64,000 nucleotides of DNA from Lachnospiraceae bacterium (GCA_022781925.1 JALESO010000082.1:1-64000), one strand, 5' to 3'. Shown: positions 1 to 9,374, numbered from the stretch's first letter. Numbers and translations are program-made. Notes: generated by a model from the letters alone, not told the origin.

Positions 1-193
1 ACTTACATCTGATATAAATGTATCCCAACGGCACAATATAAAACAACAGCACCAGTCGATACAGCGGATATATGATCCGTATTGCATTACATTTCTTTGC
101 GGCCAGAGCCAGCAGCTTACACAACAGATAAGCAACTGTTCCGGTCAGCGTATTCAAGACAATTACAAAAAAGAAAAAATTAATCCAGTTCAT
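1..193 (-). CDS. M56-family (BlaR1/MecR1-like) sensor peptidase, N-terminal fragment
   Basis: Partial gene running off the left edge; only the first 64 codons are present. The start ATG (191-193) lies inside the last codons of the upstream BlaI-type repressor in another frame, so the two are translationally coupled. The visible product begins MNWINFFFFVIVLN and holds a first membrane segment, a short basic loop (KKCNAIR) and the start of a second hydrophobic segment. That layout, directly behind a BlaI repressor, is typical of BlaR1/MecR1-like M56 zinc metalloprotease sensors, which cleave or inactivate the repressor on a cell-wall signal. The HEXXH motif would lie outside the window, so the family call rests on context and topology. 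Confidence 0.6.
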   Translation of the reverse strand, partial: MNWINFFFFVIVLNTLTGTVAYLLCKLLALAAKKCNAIRIIYPLYRLVLLFYIVPLGYIYIRCK

Positions 194-575
194 CCATTAA
201 GCTTCTTAAATCTTTCAGAGTTTCCTCTGTATTTTTTCCTTTATCGCCCTTTACAAACAATGCTGAAAGAAATTCTGTCGGTGTTCCCGGCTCTCCCCAG
301 TAATGAATCAACTCATCCATCTGAGATGAACGATATTCTTCCTCTGTTACCTCCGGGTGATAAAGAAATACTTTTCCAGATCTGCGCATGGTAAGATAGT
401 TCTTTCTTACCAGGTGTGCCAGATAGGTAGAAATCGTCTGCGGTCTCCAGTTTTTGTCAAACCGCTCATTTACCATTGCTACCAACTGTGATAAGGCCAG
501 TTCTTCCGGTGTATCCCAGATGCATTTCATTATCAACATCTCAATATTTGTCAAATCATTCTCCAGCATAGCCAT
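180..575 (-). CDS. BlaI/MecI/CopY-family transcriptional repressor
   Basis: 131-residue winged-helix repressor of the penicillinase-repressor family. The N-terminal part (LTNIEMLIMKCIWDTPEE, then SQLVAMVNERFDKNWRPQT) gives the helix-turn-helix with the recognition helix around WRPQTISTYLAHLVRKNYL and a wing (KVFLYHPEVTEEEYR). Length and order match BlaI/MecI, which bind DNA as dimers and are switched off by proteolysis by a partner M56 sensor; that partner starts in the last codons here. A good RBS (GGAGG) precedes the ATG at 573-575. No beta-lactamase gene is visible, so the regulated target is unknown; it could be beta-lactam resistance, cell-wall stress or copper genes lying left of the window. 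Confidence 0.85.
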   Translation of the reverse strand: MAMLENDLTNIEMLIMKCIWDTPEELALSQLVAMVNERFDKNWRPQTISTYLAHLVRKNYLTMRRSGKVFLYHPEVTEEEYRSSQMDELIHYWGEPGTPTEFLSALFVKGDKGKNTEETLKDLRSLMDELD

Positions 576-705
576 TCCTCCTCATAGATCCCTTATAAAC
601 CTATACATTTTCCTTTGTATTTGCGAATCAGGCACTGCTCTACAAAGTTTATTCTGTTCTGATTTTTGGTATTACAAGTTACACAGTGTTTGATTCACTG
701 CGCTC

Positions 706-734
706 ATTGTACCATGTCAAAATTTGTTTGACAA
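706..734 (-). promoter_or_regulatory. Sigma-A type promoter for the BlaI-like repressor
   Basis: Read on the minus strand: -35 TTGTCA (729-734), 17-bp spacer, -10 TACAAT (706-711), about 125 bp before the repressor ATG. Just downstream of the -10 (about 671-684) lies ATTACAAGTTACAC on the plus strand, which holds one half-site of the BlaI-type operator (ATTACA..TGTAAT). This would allow autorepression, but the second half is poor. Confidence 0.55.
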
Positions 735-935
735 CAAAAGAAAGTATGAAGACTGCTATACTATGAATTCTTTTTAAGCATAACACCTGTGATGTTTGAA
801 TGTTGAAAATGAACATTTGTTCTGATTTTACAAACCTTTGTTTCATCGCCTCTTGTTACGATTCAAGTATAGCATATCCTACATACCGCATGCAACTAAT
901 TCTGTCGGATTAAATTAGTGTTTATGTGTGTCGTT
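735..935. other. Intergenic region with a second possible minus-strand promoter
   Basis: Gap between the amylase stop (936) and the repressor promoter. On the minus strand TTGCAT (890-895), an 18-bp spacer and TATACT (866-871) form a plausible second promoter directed at the repressor. A 55-codon minus-strand reading frame (846 to 679) begins just after it but has a badly spaced ribosome site, so I do not call it. No RNA gene or terminator hairpin of note was seen. Confidence 0.35.
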
Positions 936-3044
936 TTAGTCCTCTTCTGACTGGTGGCGTAACACAACAGCCGAATATTTTGGCAGCGTCAGCTTCAGAT
1001 AGCTTCTCTCCACCTGATACGTTACCGGTGCCATGGAATAATTATCCTCGGACGAGTACATAATCTGTGTCAGCTGGCAGGAAGATGGTACTCCTGCTCC
1101 GCACACACCGATCTCCATGCTTCTCGTATAACCATCGTTATTTACCACAATAATAAACTGCTGGCTCCGGTTAAATCTCGCATAACAGAGAATATTTCGG
1201 TCTCCCCGCAGGAATTTGACAGAGCCGGTGCGAAGTGCCGGATTTTCCCGGTGGATCCGGATCATATCCCGATGAAAACGGATCAGTGCCTTGTCTTCTC
1301 TGCCCCAGGGATACGTTCTGCGGTTATCCGGATCTGTAAATCCGCACAGGCCGGCTTCATCTCCATAATACAGGGTCGGAGCACCCGGCCAGGTCATCTG
1401 AATGACAACCGCCTCTTTCATGACACCTTTGTTAATGCCCTCGGAAGCTGCCTGTGTACCAAGATTTGCCGCCCGTCCTACCTTGTGATTTGTTCTGGTC
1501 AGGAAACGGGAATGATCATGGTTGGACAGCTGGTTCATGGCACACTGCAGAGAGGATGTCGCAAAACTTGCCATATAGTGTGTCATTGCATTCTCATAAT
1601 TTTCTATATTACCCAGCATGTAGTCTTTATATTCATCGCTGTGTTTTTCCATACCGGTCAGGAACCAGGTCATCGGCTCCATAAACGCGTCATAGTTCAT
1701 GACACTGTCCCACTGATCGCCCTGCAGCCAGTCTTTCGGATCGCCGTAATGCTCCGCAAGGATCAGTGCTTCCGGATTTGCCTCTTTTACTGCTTTTCGG
1801 AATTTTCTCCAGAACAGATGGTTATATTCCTGACTGTGTCCCAGATCAGCAGCCACATCCAGACGCCAGCCATCTGCATTATAAGGCGGAGACACCCATT
1901 TTTTTGCCACGTTCAGAATGTACTCTTCCAGTTCCGGAGAATCCTCATAATTCAGTTTCGGCAGTGTATCATGTCCCCACCAGCCTTCATAAGTCACATT
2001 ATCCGGAAATGCATTGTCATTCTGGAAATGGAAATAGCTGTGGTACGGACTATCCTTTGTCGCAAAGGCACCCGGTTCAAAATCTTCCGCGTCATCATAT
2101 ATTTTTTCACGATCCAGCCATTTATTAAAGGAACCACAATGGTTGAACACACCGTCCAGAATGACACGCATGCCGCGTCTGTGTGCCTCTTCTACCAGCT
2201 CAATAAACAGCTGGTTGCTGGCCTCCAGATTTTTCTTATTTGTCACACGAGCCTTGTACAGAGACGCCTGGCGGTTGTCACAGCAGCCCTGTGGCATCGC
2301 CTCGCCGCCGTCCTCCACGATCACACCAAAATGTGGATCGATGTAGTCATAATCCTGTGTATCGTACTTGTGGCTGGAAGCAGACACAAACAGCGGATTA
2401 AAGTATATTACTTCCACACCAAGTTCTTCCAGGTAATCCATCTTGGACAATACACCTGCCAGATCACCGCCATAGAAGTTTGCCACGTCGAAATCTTCCG
2501 GACATTTATCCCAGTTTTCCACCTGTTTCGTCTGACGGTTGATGTAGTAATACTCCCCTGTCTTTACGTCATTGGAAGTATCACCGTTGCAGAAGCGGTC
2601 TGTAAAAATCTGATACATCACCGCACCTTTTGCCCACTCCGGTGTCGCAAATCCAGGAATAATGCAAAACTCATACTGTGGACGGAAATCTCTGGATACA
2701 CCCGCCCGGTCATAGGTACAGCGTAGCATACCGGATATGATCTCAAAATGGTATTTGTACTGCTCCTCTCCGACACGGATCTCCGCTTCATAATAATCGA
2801 AATCCCGCTCACGGTCCGCCAGATGCATTTCAATGCGCTCGTCCTCATGACAGAGCACCACCAGATCTACGTTATCGGCAGCGGTACGAAAACGGATCTT
2901 CACCGTGTCTCCTGCCTTCGGCTCCGGCGGCATCCGGTAATCCGCTGTTCCATCAGAGAATAATGCCCGTTTTCTCAGGATCGGACGCATCTGCAAGATG
3001 TAATTCTCTATACTGTTAAATTTCTGTACTGAATCATATGTCAT
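936..3044 (-). CDS. GH13 alpha-amylase family enzyme (neopullulanase/cyclomaltodextrinase-like)
   Basis: 702-residue glycoside hydrolase of family 13. Residues 1-130 look like the N-terminal beta-sandwich (CBM34-like) of the neopullulanase/maltogenic amylase group, followed by the barrel beginning GAVMYQIFTDRFCNGD. The catalytic set is intact: DGVFNHCG (region I, Asp297), GWRLDVAAD (nucleophile Asp396), LILAEHYGD (acid/base Glu431) and SNHDHSR (Asp510). There is no signal peptide, so it should act in the cytoplasm on imported malto-oligosaccharides, pullulan fragments or cyclodextrins. It stands alone, with ftsH upstream and convergent structured DNA between. The exact specificity cannot be read from sequence. 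Confidence 0.9.
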   Translation of the reverse strand: MTYDSVQKFNSIENYILQMRPILRKRALFSDGTADYRMPPEPKAGDTVKIRFRTAADNVDLVVLCHEDERIEMHLADRERDFDYYEAEIRVGEEQYKYHFEIISGMLRCTYDRAGVSRDFRPQYEFCIIPGFATPEWAKGAVMYQIFTDRFCNGDTSNDVKTGEYYYINRQTKQVENWDKCPEDFDVANFYGGDLAGVLSKMDYLEELGVEVIYFNPLFVSASSHKYDTQDYDYIDPHFGVIVEDGGEAMPQGCCDNRQASLYKARVTNKKNLEASNQLFIELVEEAHRRGMRVILDGVFNHCGSFNKWLDREKIYDDAEDFEPGAFATKDSPYHSYFHFQNDNAFPDNVTYEGWWGHDTLPKLNYEDSPELEEYILNVAKKWVSPPYNADGWRLDVAADLGHSQEYNHLFWRKFRKAVKEANPEALILAEHYGDPKDWLQGDQWDSVMNYDAFMEPMTWFLTGMEKHSDEYKDYMLGNIENYENAMTHYMASFATSSLQCAMNQLSNHDHSRFLTRTNHKVGRAANLGTQAASEGINKGVMKEAVVIQMTWPGAPTLYYGDEAGLCGFTDPDNRRTYPWGREDKALIRFHRDMIRIHRENPALRTGSVKFLRGDRNILCYARFNRSQQFIIVVNNDGYTRSMEIGVCGAGVPSSCQLTQIMYSSEDNYSMAPVTYQVERSYLKLTLPKYSAVVLRHQSEED

Positions 3045-3120
3045 TTCTTTTCCCTCGGTAATAAACTAATTATTTTATAATAAAAAATAAATGTGATATA
3101 AATAATCATCATCAAAATAA

Positions 3121-3164
3121 ACAAGTCTTGTTATTTTTCACTCTACTCAGCTGTCAGGACTTGT
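3121..3164 (-). terminator. Weak hairpin with T-rich tail ahead of the amylase gene
   Basis: On the minus strand ACAAGTC (3158-3164) pairs with GACTTGT (3121-3127) across a long loop and is followed by TTTATTTTG. It lies 77 bp upstream of the amylase start and downstream of the repeat element at 3172-3225. It could be a terminator or part of the amylase leader. Confidence 0.35.
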
Positions 3165-3171
3165 TTTATTT

Positions 3172-3225
3172 TGCGCGCCAGATGCATGCTGCTTTGCAGC
3201 TATCTTCCTTATGCATCTGGTCGCA
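3172..3225 (-). repeat. Structured intergenic element, copy A
   Basis: Nested inverted repeat in the 487-bp gap between ftsH and the amylase. Outer clamp TGCG/CGCA, then a perfect 10-bp stem (CCAGATGCAT at 3178-3187 with ATGCATCTGG at 3211-3220), then a small inner hairpin GCTGC-TTT-GCAGC (3188-3200) and an unpaired TATCTTCCTT. The same architecture and conserved bases recur at 16019-16067 (copy B) after proS. Read on the minus strand both have GGAA(A)GATA, a GCAAAGC hairpin and a flanking longer palindrome, and both sit just after a gene end. It may be a small structured RNA, a 3'-UTR element or a REP/MITE-like repeat. Confidence 0.6.
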
Positions 3226-3230
3226 TAGAT

Positions 3231-3288
3231 TGTCTCTTTTTTCTGTTATAGGTAAAAATTTATTTTTACCTATAACAAAAAAGAGACA
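3231..3288. repeat. Long near-perfect palindrome
   Basis: Left arm 3231-3259 and right arm 3262-3288 are inverted copies (27 paired positions with a 2-nt bulge, loop of 2). The right arm also contributes to the ftsH terminator at 3280-3311, so the two structures exclude each other. Confidence 0.75.
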
Positions 3289-3311
3289 GCCAATCGATCT
3301 GCTGTCTCTTT
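3280..3311 (-). terminator. Rho-independent terminator after ftsH
   Basis: Minus strand: AAAGAGACAGC, loop of about 10, GCTGTCTCTTTTTTG. Eleven-bp stem with a T tract, 220 bp past the ftsH stop. Confidence 0.7.
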
Positions 3312-3531
3312 CAAAAGGAGAAGGTATTTTTTACTATGGGGGTAGCAAAAAACTATATAATGTATTGGGGGTATTTACAGTTAGTATATTAGCAAATCCC
3401 AACAAATAAGTGTGCATAAAGTTCACAAATTCCACGATGTGTTTTTATGCACTTTTGCCATTACCCGCAAGTAACCTTCTCCGTATTTTACGGAAATATC
3501 GCACAAACCATGGTGCATTTTCCACATTTTC

Positions 3532-5370
3532 CTACTCAGCAGACGCTTCTACAGTTTTTTCCTCGAACAATGCCTCGAACTCATCTCGATTGATCTTTTC
3601 TTTTTCCAGAAGCAGTTCTGCACAGCGGTGCAGCACATCCTCATGCTCGCGGATCATCTGGCGTGCTTTCGCATAACACTCATCCACGATCCGTTTGATC
3701 TCGCCGTCGATTCTGGTGGCCACTGTCTCACTGTATCCTCTGGTGTGACCCAGATCTCTTCCGATAAAGACTTCCTCGTCATCGTCGTAGCAGATCAGTC
3801 CGACATCCTCGGACATACCATACTTGGTAACCATGGACTTCGCCAGGGAGGTTGCCTGTTTGATATCCTGGGATGCGCCTGTGGTGACATCCTCAAAGAT
3901 CAGTTCCTCAGCCACACGGCCGCCGAGATCCACGATGATCTCCTGAAGCATCTGTCCCTTTGTATGGAACATCTCATCTTTTTCCGGCAGCGGCATGGTA
4001 TAACCTGCAGCTCCCACGCCGGTCGGGATAATGGAAACCGTATAAACCGGTCCCACATCCGGAAGCAGATGGAACAGGATCGCATGACCTGCCTCATGGA
4101 AGGCTGTGATTCGTTTTTCCTTATCGGTAATGATGCGGCTCTTCTTCTCCGCACCGATGCCTACTTTGATAAATGCTTTCTTGATATCATTCTGGCAGAT
4201 GTACATCCGCTGCTCTTTCGCTGCGATGATAGCTGCCTCATTCAGCAGGTTTTCCAGATCGGCACCGGTAAATCCAGCCGTTGTCTGGGCGATCTGTTTC
4301 AGATCCACATCGTCTGCCAGCGGTTTGTTTTTCGCATGAACGGAAAGGATCTGCTCACGGCCGCCCACATCCGGACGACCCACATATACTTTACGGTCAA
4401 AACGTCCCGGACGCAGCAGCGCCGGATCCAGAATGTCCACACGGTTTGTCGCTGCGATAACGATGATGCCCTCGTTGATGCCGAAACCATCCATCTCTAC
4501 CAGCAGCTGGTTCAGTGTCTGCTCACGCTCATCATGTCCGCCACCCATACCGGTTCCACGACGGCGTCCCACCGCATCGATCTCATCGATAAATACGATA
4601 CACGGTGCATGTTTTTTGGCCTCCGCGAACATATCACGGACACGGGATGCTCCGACACCGACAAACATTTCCACGAAGTCAGAACCGGAGATAGAGAAGA
4701 ACGGTACCCCCGCCTCACCGGCTACTGCCTTTGCGATCAGGGTTTTTCCGGTACCGGGAGGTCCGACTAACAGAACACCCTTCGGGATACGTGCCCCGAG
4801 TTTTGTATATTTGCCCGGATCCTTCAGGAAATCAACCATTCCTTCCAGTTCCTCTTTTTCCTCATTCAGACCTGCCACGTCTTTAAAGCGGACTTTTACG
4901 TTCTCGCCCATGGTCAGCGTCGCACGGTTTTTGCCAAAATTCATCATCTTGGAGTTGCCGCCGCCACCGGACTGCGCACTCATACTCATAATAAAGAAGA
5001 TGAGAATACCTGCCATCAGCAGAGTCGGTAAGATCTGTACCAGCCAGTTCTCCCCCGGCACATCTTTCAGGGTATAGTTATCAAAATCTGCCTCTTTCAG
5101 TGTCTCCTGAACTGCCCCTACATCAGATACATTCATCTGCTCGCGGCTTCCGTCTTTCAACAGGATCGTCAGTGTACCGGTCGGGACTTCCTCGTTCTGC
5201 TTGATCACGATGGAATTGATCTTGTCATCCTCCAGTGCCTGCTCAAATTCTGTCTGTGTGCAGGTATTGGTTCCGATTCCCCGGGAACCGAAAGAATACC
5301 AGCCCAGAATGATGATCAGAAAAATCAACACATACAATCCAAGGCCTCTAAAATTACGTTTCAATCTCAA
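3532..5370 (-). CDS. ftsH: ATP-dependent zinc metalloprotease FtsH
   Basis: 612-residue membrane AAA+ protease that degrades misassembled or regulatory membrane and cytosolic proteins. Two membrane segments (about 11-25 and 110-131) flank the short extracytoplasmic domain. The AAA domain has Walker A GPPGTGKT (203-210), Walker B IVFIDEID, and the second region of homology ([20 protein letters not shown]). The zinc site is HEAGH (425-429). Length matches Firmicute FtsH. It is the last gene of the hup-rqcP-yabP-yabQ-divIC-spoIIE-tilS-hpt-ftsH block, a conserved order in spore formers, and lies 123 bp after hpt. Confidence 0.97.
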   Translation of the reverse strand: MRLKRNFRGLGLYVLIFLIIILGWYSFGSRGIGTNTCTQTEFEQALEDDKINSIVIKQNEEVPTGTLTILLKDGSREQMNVSDVGAVQETLKEADFDNYTLKDVPGENWLVQILPTLLMAGILIFFIMSMSAQSGGGGNSKMMNFGKNRATLTMGENVKVRFKDVAGLNEEKEELEGMVDFLKDPGKYTKLGARIPKGVLLVGPPGTGKTLIAKAVAGEAGVPFFSISGSDFVEMFVGVGASRVRDMFAEAKKHAPCIVFIDEIDAVGRRRGTGMGGGHDEREQTLNQLLVEMDGFGINEGIIVIAATNRVDILDPALLRPGRFDRKVYVGRPDVGGREQILSVHAKNKPLADDVDLKQIAQTTAGFTGADLENLLNEAAIIAAKEQRMYICQNDIKKAFIKVGIGAEKKSRIITDKEKRITAFHEAGHAILFHLLPDVGPVYTVSIIPTGVGAAGYTMPLPEKDEMFHTKGQMLQEIIVDLGGRVAEELIFEDVTTGASQDIKQATSLAKSMVTKYGMSEDVGLICYDDDEEVFIGRDLGHTRGYSETVATRIDGEIKRIVDECYAKARQMIREHEDVLHRCAELLLEKEKINRDEFEALFEEKTVEASAE

Positions 5371-5493
5371 AGTTCCTCTCTTTCTATTACATTTAAGAAT
5401 CTGACCACAGACTTCAAAAACGTCCTCACATTCAGATATGTCTGCAGTATGTTTCCTGCTTCACAGTCCGCAGAAAACGCTTCTTATTATTTT

Positions 5494-6036
5494 CTATTCG
5501 AATTCCACAACGCCTACATACGGAAGGTTGCGGTATCTCTGTGCATAATCAAGACCGTATCCTACCACAAACTCATCCGGGATCTCATAGCCGATGTAAT
5601 CTACCGGTACATCTACCACACGACGGGACGGTTTGCTCATCAGTGTGCACAGACGCACGGATTTGGCTCCACGGCTCTTCAGGTTCTCTACCAGATAGCT
5701 TAATGTACGGCCGGAATCAATGATATCCTCCACGATCAGCACGTTCTCACCTGCGATGGAATCATCCAGGTCCTTGATAATGCGGACGATGCCGGATGAC
5801 TCTGTGCCGTCACCGTAACTGGATACGGACATAAAATCAATAAAAACCGGGACGGTGATACGTTTTGCCAGTTCACATGCAAAAAAGCTTGCGCCCTTTA
5901 AGATACAGATGATCTTCACCGGCTCACCGTTCATGTCTGCACTGATCTGTGCTCCCAGCTCTTTAATCTTTTCATTTACCTGTTCTTCTGAAAACATGAC
6001 ACGAATTTTTTCACTCATTTTTTTCTTCTCCTCCAT
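5494..6036 (-). CDS. hpt: Hypoxanthine(-guanine) phosphoribosyltransferase
   Basis: 180-residue purine salvage enzyme that makes IMP/GMP from hypoxanthine/guanine and PRPP in the cytoplasm. The PRPP-binding loop is VLIVEDIIDSGRTL, and the C-terminal region has the purine-contact DEFVVGYGLDY typical of HPRT. Length is normal. Its start codon overlaps the end of tilS (tilS stops at 6011), so the two are likely co-translated, as in the classic tilS-hpt-ftsH arrangement. Confidence 0.95.
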   Translation of the reverse strand: MEEKKKMSEKIRVMFSEEQVNEKIKELGAQISADMNGEPVKIICILKGASFFACELAKRITVPVFIDFMSVSSYGDGTESSGIVRIIKDLDDSIAGENVLIVEDIIDSGRTLSYLVENLKSRGAKSVRLCTLMSKPSRRVVDVPVDYIGYEIPDEFVVGYGLDYAQRYRNLPYVGVVEFE

Positions 6037-7441
6037 TGACGCATACGGACAGAATGCGTTTTGTCTCCTGTGTTATTTTATATGCTTCACTGATCCGCAT
6101 TCCGACAACCCAGATGATCTCTTTTCCGTCTGCCAGAAGCACCAGTGAATCCCGCTGACTCTGCGGGATTTTGCTGTCAATCAGATAATCTTTCAGTTTC
6201 TTGTGCCCGCCCCCGGATCGCACCTGGATCCGGTCTCCCGGACGGCGTGTTCTTATCTGAACAGTATCTTTGATTTTATCATAATCGAACCATTTCGTAT
6301 ATGTTTTTTCCGGAATTTGTTGAAAATTTCCATCAAAAGGAAATAATTTTGCGGTTATTTCCATCCCGTTGAACTGCTGTATGCCGCCGGAGGTATCCAG
6401 TTCCTGCGTCGGAAGTTCTTTGTCGTTTTCTTTTCTATTTCTCCGTTTCAGAAAAACTTCCTCATAACCGGCCTCCGCCTGCATCTGATAAGGCAGGTCG
6501 CTGTGTTTTCCAACCTGTGCGGCAAACAGTGCCTGTACCTGTTCCACATGTGTCGCCGTAATGTCCTTGCGGCTGCCTGCAAGTTCCCCCAACAGACGCT
6601 GCAGGAGATTTTTCTGCAGCACTCCGGGAAGTTCTGTAAAGCCACTGCGTCGGATCCGGATCTCCTGCGGATGCCCGGCTTCCGGCACATATCGGATCAG
6701 ATGCGCGCCCGCCTCCCAGGCCGCCGCATCCAGATAAGCACACACTTCTTCCATATAGCCTGCGGTCCGCACCATATGTGAAACTGCCGCAGGATTGATC
6801 TGGCGAAGCTGCGGCAGCACCTGGCTGCGGATCCGGTTCCGGCTTAAGCTTTCATCCAGATTTGTACTGTCTGTCCGGTAATCCTGTCCGAAGTCCTGCA
6901 GCATCTGTTCGATGTCCGCCCGGGTCAAGCACAATAGCGGCCGGATCAGTGTAGCCTCCACCTGCTCCAGTTTCCGCACCGGCACGATGCCGCACAGCCC
7001 CCGGATACCGGTTCCCCGGCTCAGGTGAAACAGCAGCGTCTCTGCACAGTCGTCCCCGTGATGCGCCACCGCCAGACGGTTCGCCCCAAGTTGTCTGCAC
7101 GCTTCATAAAAGCATTCATACCGCAGATCCCTGGCGGCTTCCTCCAGAGACTGATGCCGCTCCCCGGCTCTTCCCGGAGCATCCACGGAAAAGGACAGCA
7201 GCGGCACCTCCAGGGTCTGACACAGTTCCCGGACAAATGCCGCATCCGACAGGCTTTCCTCCCCCCGGATGCCATGCTCCACATGTACCGCCGACAGGGA
7301 AAATCCCATACGCGCCCGCAGGTCACACAGCACCCGCAACAGGCAGACAGAATCTGCTCCGCCGGACACCCCCGCCAGGACATGATCTCCATTTTCTATC
7401 ATATGATATTGTTCCATAAATATTTGTATTTTCTTTTGCAT
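6011..7441 (-). CDS. tilS: tRNA(Ile)-lysidine synthetase
   Basis: 476-residue enzyme that attaches lysine to C34 of the tRNA-Ile CAU anticodon, so that it reads AUA. N-terminal PP-loop ATP pyrophosphatase motif SGGADS (26-31) in VLAGVSGGADS, followed by the NRIR element (SLSRNRIRSQVLPQL), the middle substrate-binding region and a C-terminal domain with TRRPGDRIQ. It overlaps hpt by 26 bases and lies 15 bp after spoIIE. An essential gene in this position in most Firmicutes. Confidence 0.95.
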   Translation of the reverse strand: MQKKIQIFMEQYHMIENGDHVLAGVSGGADSVCLLRVLCDLRARMGFSLSAVHVEHGIRGEESLSDAAFVRELCQTLEVPLLSFSVDAPGRAGERHQSLEEAARDLRYECFYEACRQLGANRLAVAHHGDDCAETLLFHLSRGTGIRGLCGIVPVRKLEQVEATLIRPLLCLTRADIEQMLQDFGQDYRTDSTNLDESLSRNRIRSQVLPQLRQINPAAVSHMVRTAGYMEEVCAYLDAAAWEAGAHLIRYVPEAGHPQEIRIRRSGFTELPGVLQKNLLQRLLGELAGSRKDITATHVEQVQALFAAQVGKHSDLPYQMQAEAGYEEVFLKRRNRKENDKELPTQELDTSGGIQQFNGMEITAKLFPFDGNFQQIPEKTYTKWFDYDKIKDTVQIRTRRPGDRIQVRSGGGHKKLKDYLIDSKIPQSQRDSLVLLADGKEIIWVVGMRISEAYKITQETKRILSVCVNGGEEKNE

Positions 7442-7456
7442 TGTTCTCTCCGTCTG

Positions 7457-9304
7457 CTATCGGCTCCAGATTCCGGCAGTCAGCACTGTCATATCGTCCC
7501 GGACACGCCCGCCGGTATAGAGCAGCACCTGTTCCAGCACAAGTCTGGAAAATTCCGCTGCATTATTCGTATCAATTCCACGGATGACCTCACACATAGT
7601 CTCCCCGGCATCCCGGACCCGCAAATGCTCCAGCACACCGTCTGTCACCATGATGACAAAATCTCCGTCAGCCAGCTGTTCTGACACCTTCGGCACCTGC
7701 TGTCCCGCAAACACACCCACCGGCATGCTCTTCTGCGTCACCACCCGCACTTCTTTTCCATGACGGATAAAGGTCGCCGATGCTCCGATCTTGTAAAACT
7801 CTGCCGCGCCGCTGTCCAGATCCAGCCGCATCAGATCCACCGTGGAAAACAGATTATTTTCCCCGTGAGTCACCATGGCAGAATTCATCATGCGCAGCGC
7901 CGTATCCGGCAGAAAACCAGCTTCCATGAATTTCTCTATTAAATCTACCACCATTTCGCTCTCTTTACAAGCCGCATAACCGCTTCCCATGCCGTCAGAC
8001 ACCGCCATGACACAGCAGCCGTTGTCCAGCATCTGAAAAGAAAAATTATCCCCGGACACCTGCTCGTCCTCCCGCACGGCACGCGCCACACCGTATCCTG
8101 CCGTCAGACGGCAGTTCTCACAGAATACCAGAGACTGGGATTCCTCCCCAAGCAGCGCCTTGCTGTCTTTCACCGGTGCAAATCCCCTGCCGCTGACACC
8201 ACTGATTAGTTTTGCCATTTCCCGGACGGATATACATTTGCTTCCCCTGCTTCTTCCCTGAAACAGCACCTGCCATTTTCCATGGCTGTTCTCCAGGATC
8301 CGCAGCTGTTCCACCAGCACGCCGGCCTCCTTCCAGGCATAACGCATAGATGCGGCAAGCTTGCCCTCCTGCCCCGTCACATCCGTCTCCTCGTTGGCAC
8401 AGTCCTCCATAATATAAGCCATGGCATCCAGCTGCTGGGCGATCACATCCCGGTTTTCCTGCAGCCGGTTATACCATGCCATATTCAGATGCGCCTTCTC
8501 AAACACCAGCTGTACCTGCTCGATCAGTTCCTCCCGGTACGGACAGTATTCCCCCAGTTCGGCAGCACTTTCCTGCACTTCCGTCTCCCTGCCCCGCTGC
8601 AGTGCCTGCAGAAAACGGTACAGAACCTGATACATCGGCATAGTCTCCTCATCCCAGCACAGGGCACACTGACTGCAGGACGCGCAGATACGTCCGGTCA
8701 CCTCCGTCTGCATCCGCCCCAGCTCTTCCGCAGAAAAATCCTCTTTGTAGCGGTTCATCTTCCGAAAGGTGCGGGACAGTTTTTCAAAAGATTCCGCATA
8801 CTCATTCAGCCGTCGTCCGCCCGGCGCATACATCACCATAGGTGCCTCGCTCCGTGGCTCCCAGTCCGGGATCATCATGATCAGGCGGCTCACCACATAG
8901 ACGAAACCGGTCACCAGAACACCTTCACAGATGCGGATCACAAGTCCCGAAGTTCCCGGCAGATGCAGTCCGTTCCAGCACAGACCAACCACCACTGTGA
9001 CGCAGCCGCACACCGCCCCCGCCACATGGGTGCGACAATGCCCGGCATACAGTTCCAGCCCCCGTACCAGCGCCGCACTCAGCAGTATGATCAGTGCATA
9101 TTTGACCATCACCGACACCGGTGCCAGAATCAGCAGACCGCACATACTGCACAGAAACAGCAGGCTGCGGTTCACGCCGCAGACAAATCCCGTCATAAAA
9201 AGCGCCGGTACCAGCGGATACACCCCTGCCAGCTGAAACTGCGGCGACAGCAGCGCCGCCATACACACCAGCATATGTTTCAGATTAAAATTGAATCGTT
9301 TCAT
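7457..9304 (-). CDS. spoIIE: Stage II sporulation protein E (PP2C-type phosphatase), short form
   Basis: 615-residue membrane phosphatase that dephosphorylates SpoIIAA and so activates sigma-F in the forespore. The C-terminal third is the PP2C domain: VSDGMGSGYAACKES, FSTVDLMRLDLDSG and VMVTDGVLEHL hold the metal-binding Asp/Gly residues. The N-terminal ~150 residues carry hydrophobic segments, fewer than the ten of the ~830-residue Bacillus protein. A cysteine-rich central part (CASCSQCALCWDEE) is found in clostridial relatives. The gene has its own Spo0A-like promoter upstream and is followed closely by tilS. Confidence 0.93.
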   Translation of the reverse strand: MKRFNFNLKHMLVCMAALLSPQFQLAGVYPLVPALFMTGFVCGVNRSLLFLCSMCGLLILAPVSVMVKYALIILLSAALVRGLELYAGHCRTHVAGAVCGCVTVVVGLCWNGLHLPGTSGLVIRICEGVLVTGFVYVVSRLIMMIPDWEPRSEAPMVMYAPGGRRLNEYAESFEKLSRTFRKMNRYKEDFSAEELGRMQTEVTGRICASCSQCALCWDEETMPMYQVLYRFLQALQRGRETEVQESAAELGEYCPYREELIEQVQLVFEKAHLNMAWYNRLQENRDVIAQQLDAMAYIMEDCANEETDVTGQEGKLAASMRYAWKEAGVLVEQLRILENSHGKWQVLFQGRSRGSKCISVREMAKLISGVSGRGFAPVKDSKALLGEESQSLVFCENCRLTAGYGVARAVREDEQVSGDNFSFQMLDNGCCVMAVSDGMGSGYAACKESEMVVDLIEKFMEAGFLPDTALRMMNSAMVTHGENNLFSTVDLMRLDLDSGAAEFYKIGASATFIRHGKEVRVVTQKSMPVGVFAGQQVPKVSEQLADGDFVIMVTDGVLEHLRVRDAGETMCEVIRGIDTNNAAEFSRLVLEQVLLYTGGRVRDDMTVLTAGIWSR

Positions 9305-9341
9305 TCTACATCCCTCCCTGATCTGTTTTTTTCAGGGATTT

Positions 9342-9374
9342 ATTCTACGTCCCCCACCGCAAAATCTTTGTCAA
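9342..9374 (-). promoter_or_regulatory. Spo0A-activated style promoter of spoIIE
   Basis: Minus strand: -35 TTGACA (9369-9374) and -10 TAGAAT (9342-9347) separated by exactly 21 bp, too long for normal sigma-A use but typical of Spo0A~P-activated promoters such as Bacillus spoIIE and spoIIG. The -35 lies in TTTGACAAA, a near 0A box, and a second box, TGGCGAA (9400-9406, fits TGNCGAA), lies about 30 bp upstream. The -10 is about 38 bp from the spoIIE ATG. Confidence 0.65.

Noticed and set aside
729..762. Plus-strand TTGACA and TATACT near 729-762
   Set aside because: The spacer is 23 bp and no plus-strand gene follows; the minus-strand reading of the same DNA gives a better promoter.
679..846. 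55-codon minus-strand frame between the amylase and the BlaI-like gene
   Set aside because: Its AAGAGG lies only two bases from the ATG, it contains the repressor's promoter, and the product resembles no family I know.
1251..2726. 491-codon open frame antisense to the amylase
   Set aside because: Shadow of the real gene; composition is unlike a protein and there is no ribosome site.
3628..4770. 380-codon open frame antisense to ftsH
   Set aside because: Antisense to catalytic motifs of ftsH; Cys/His-rich low-likelihood translation.
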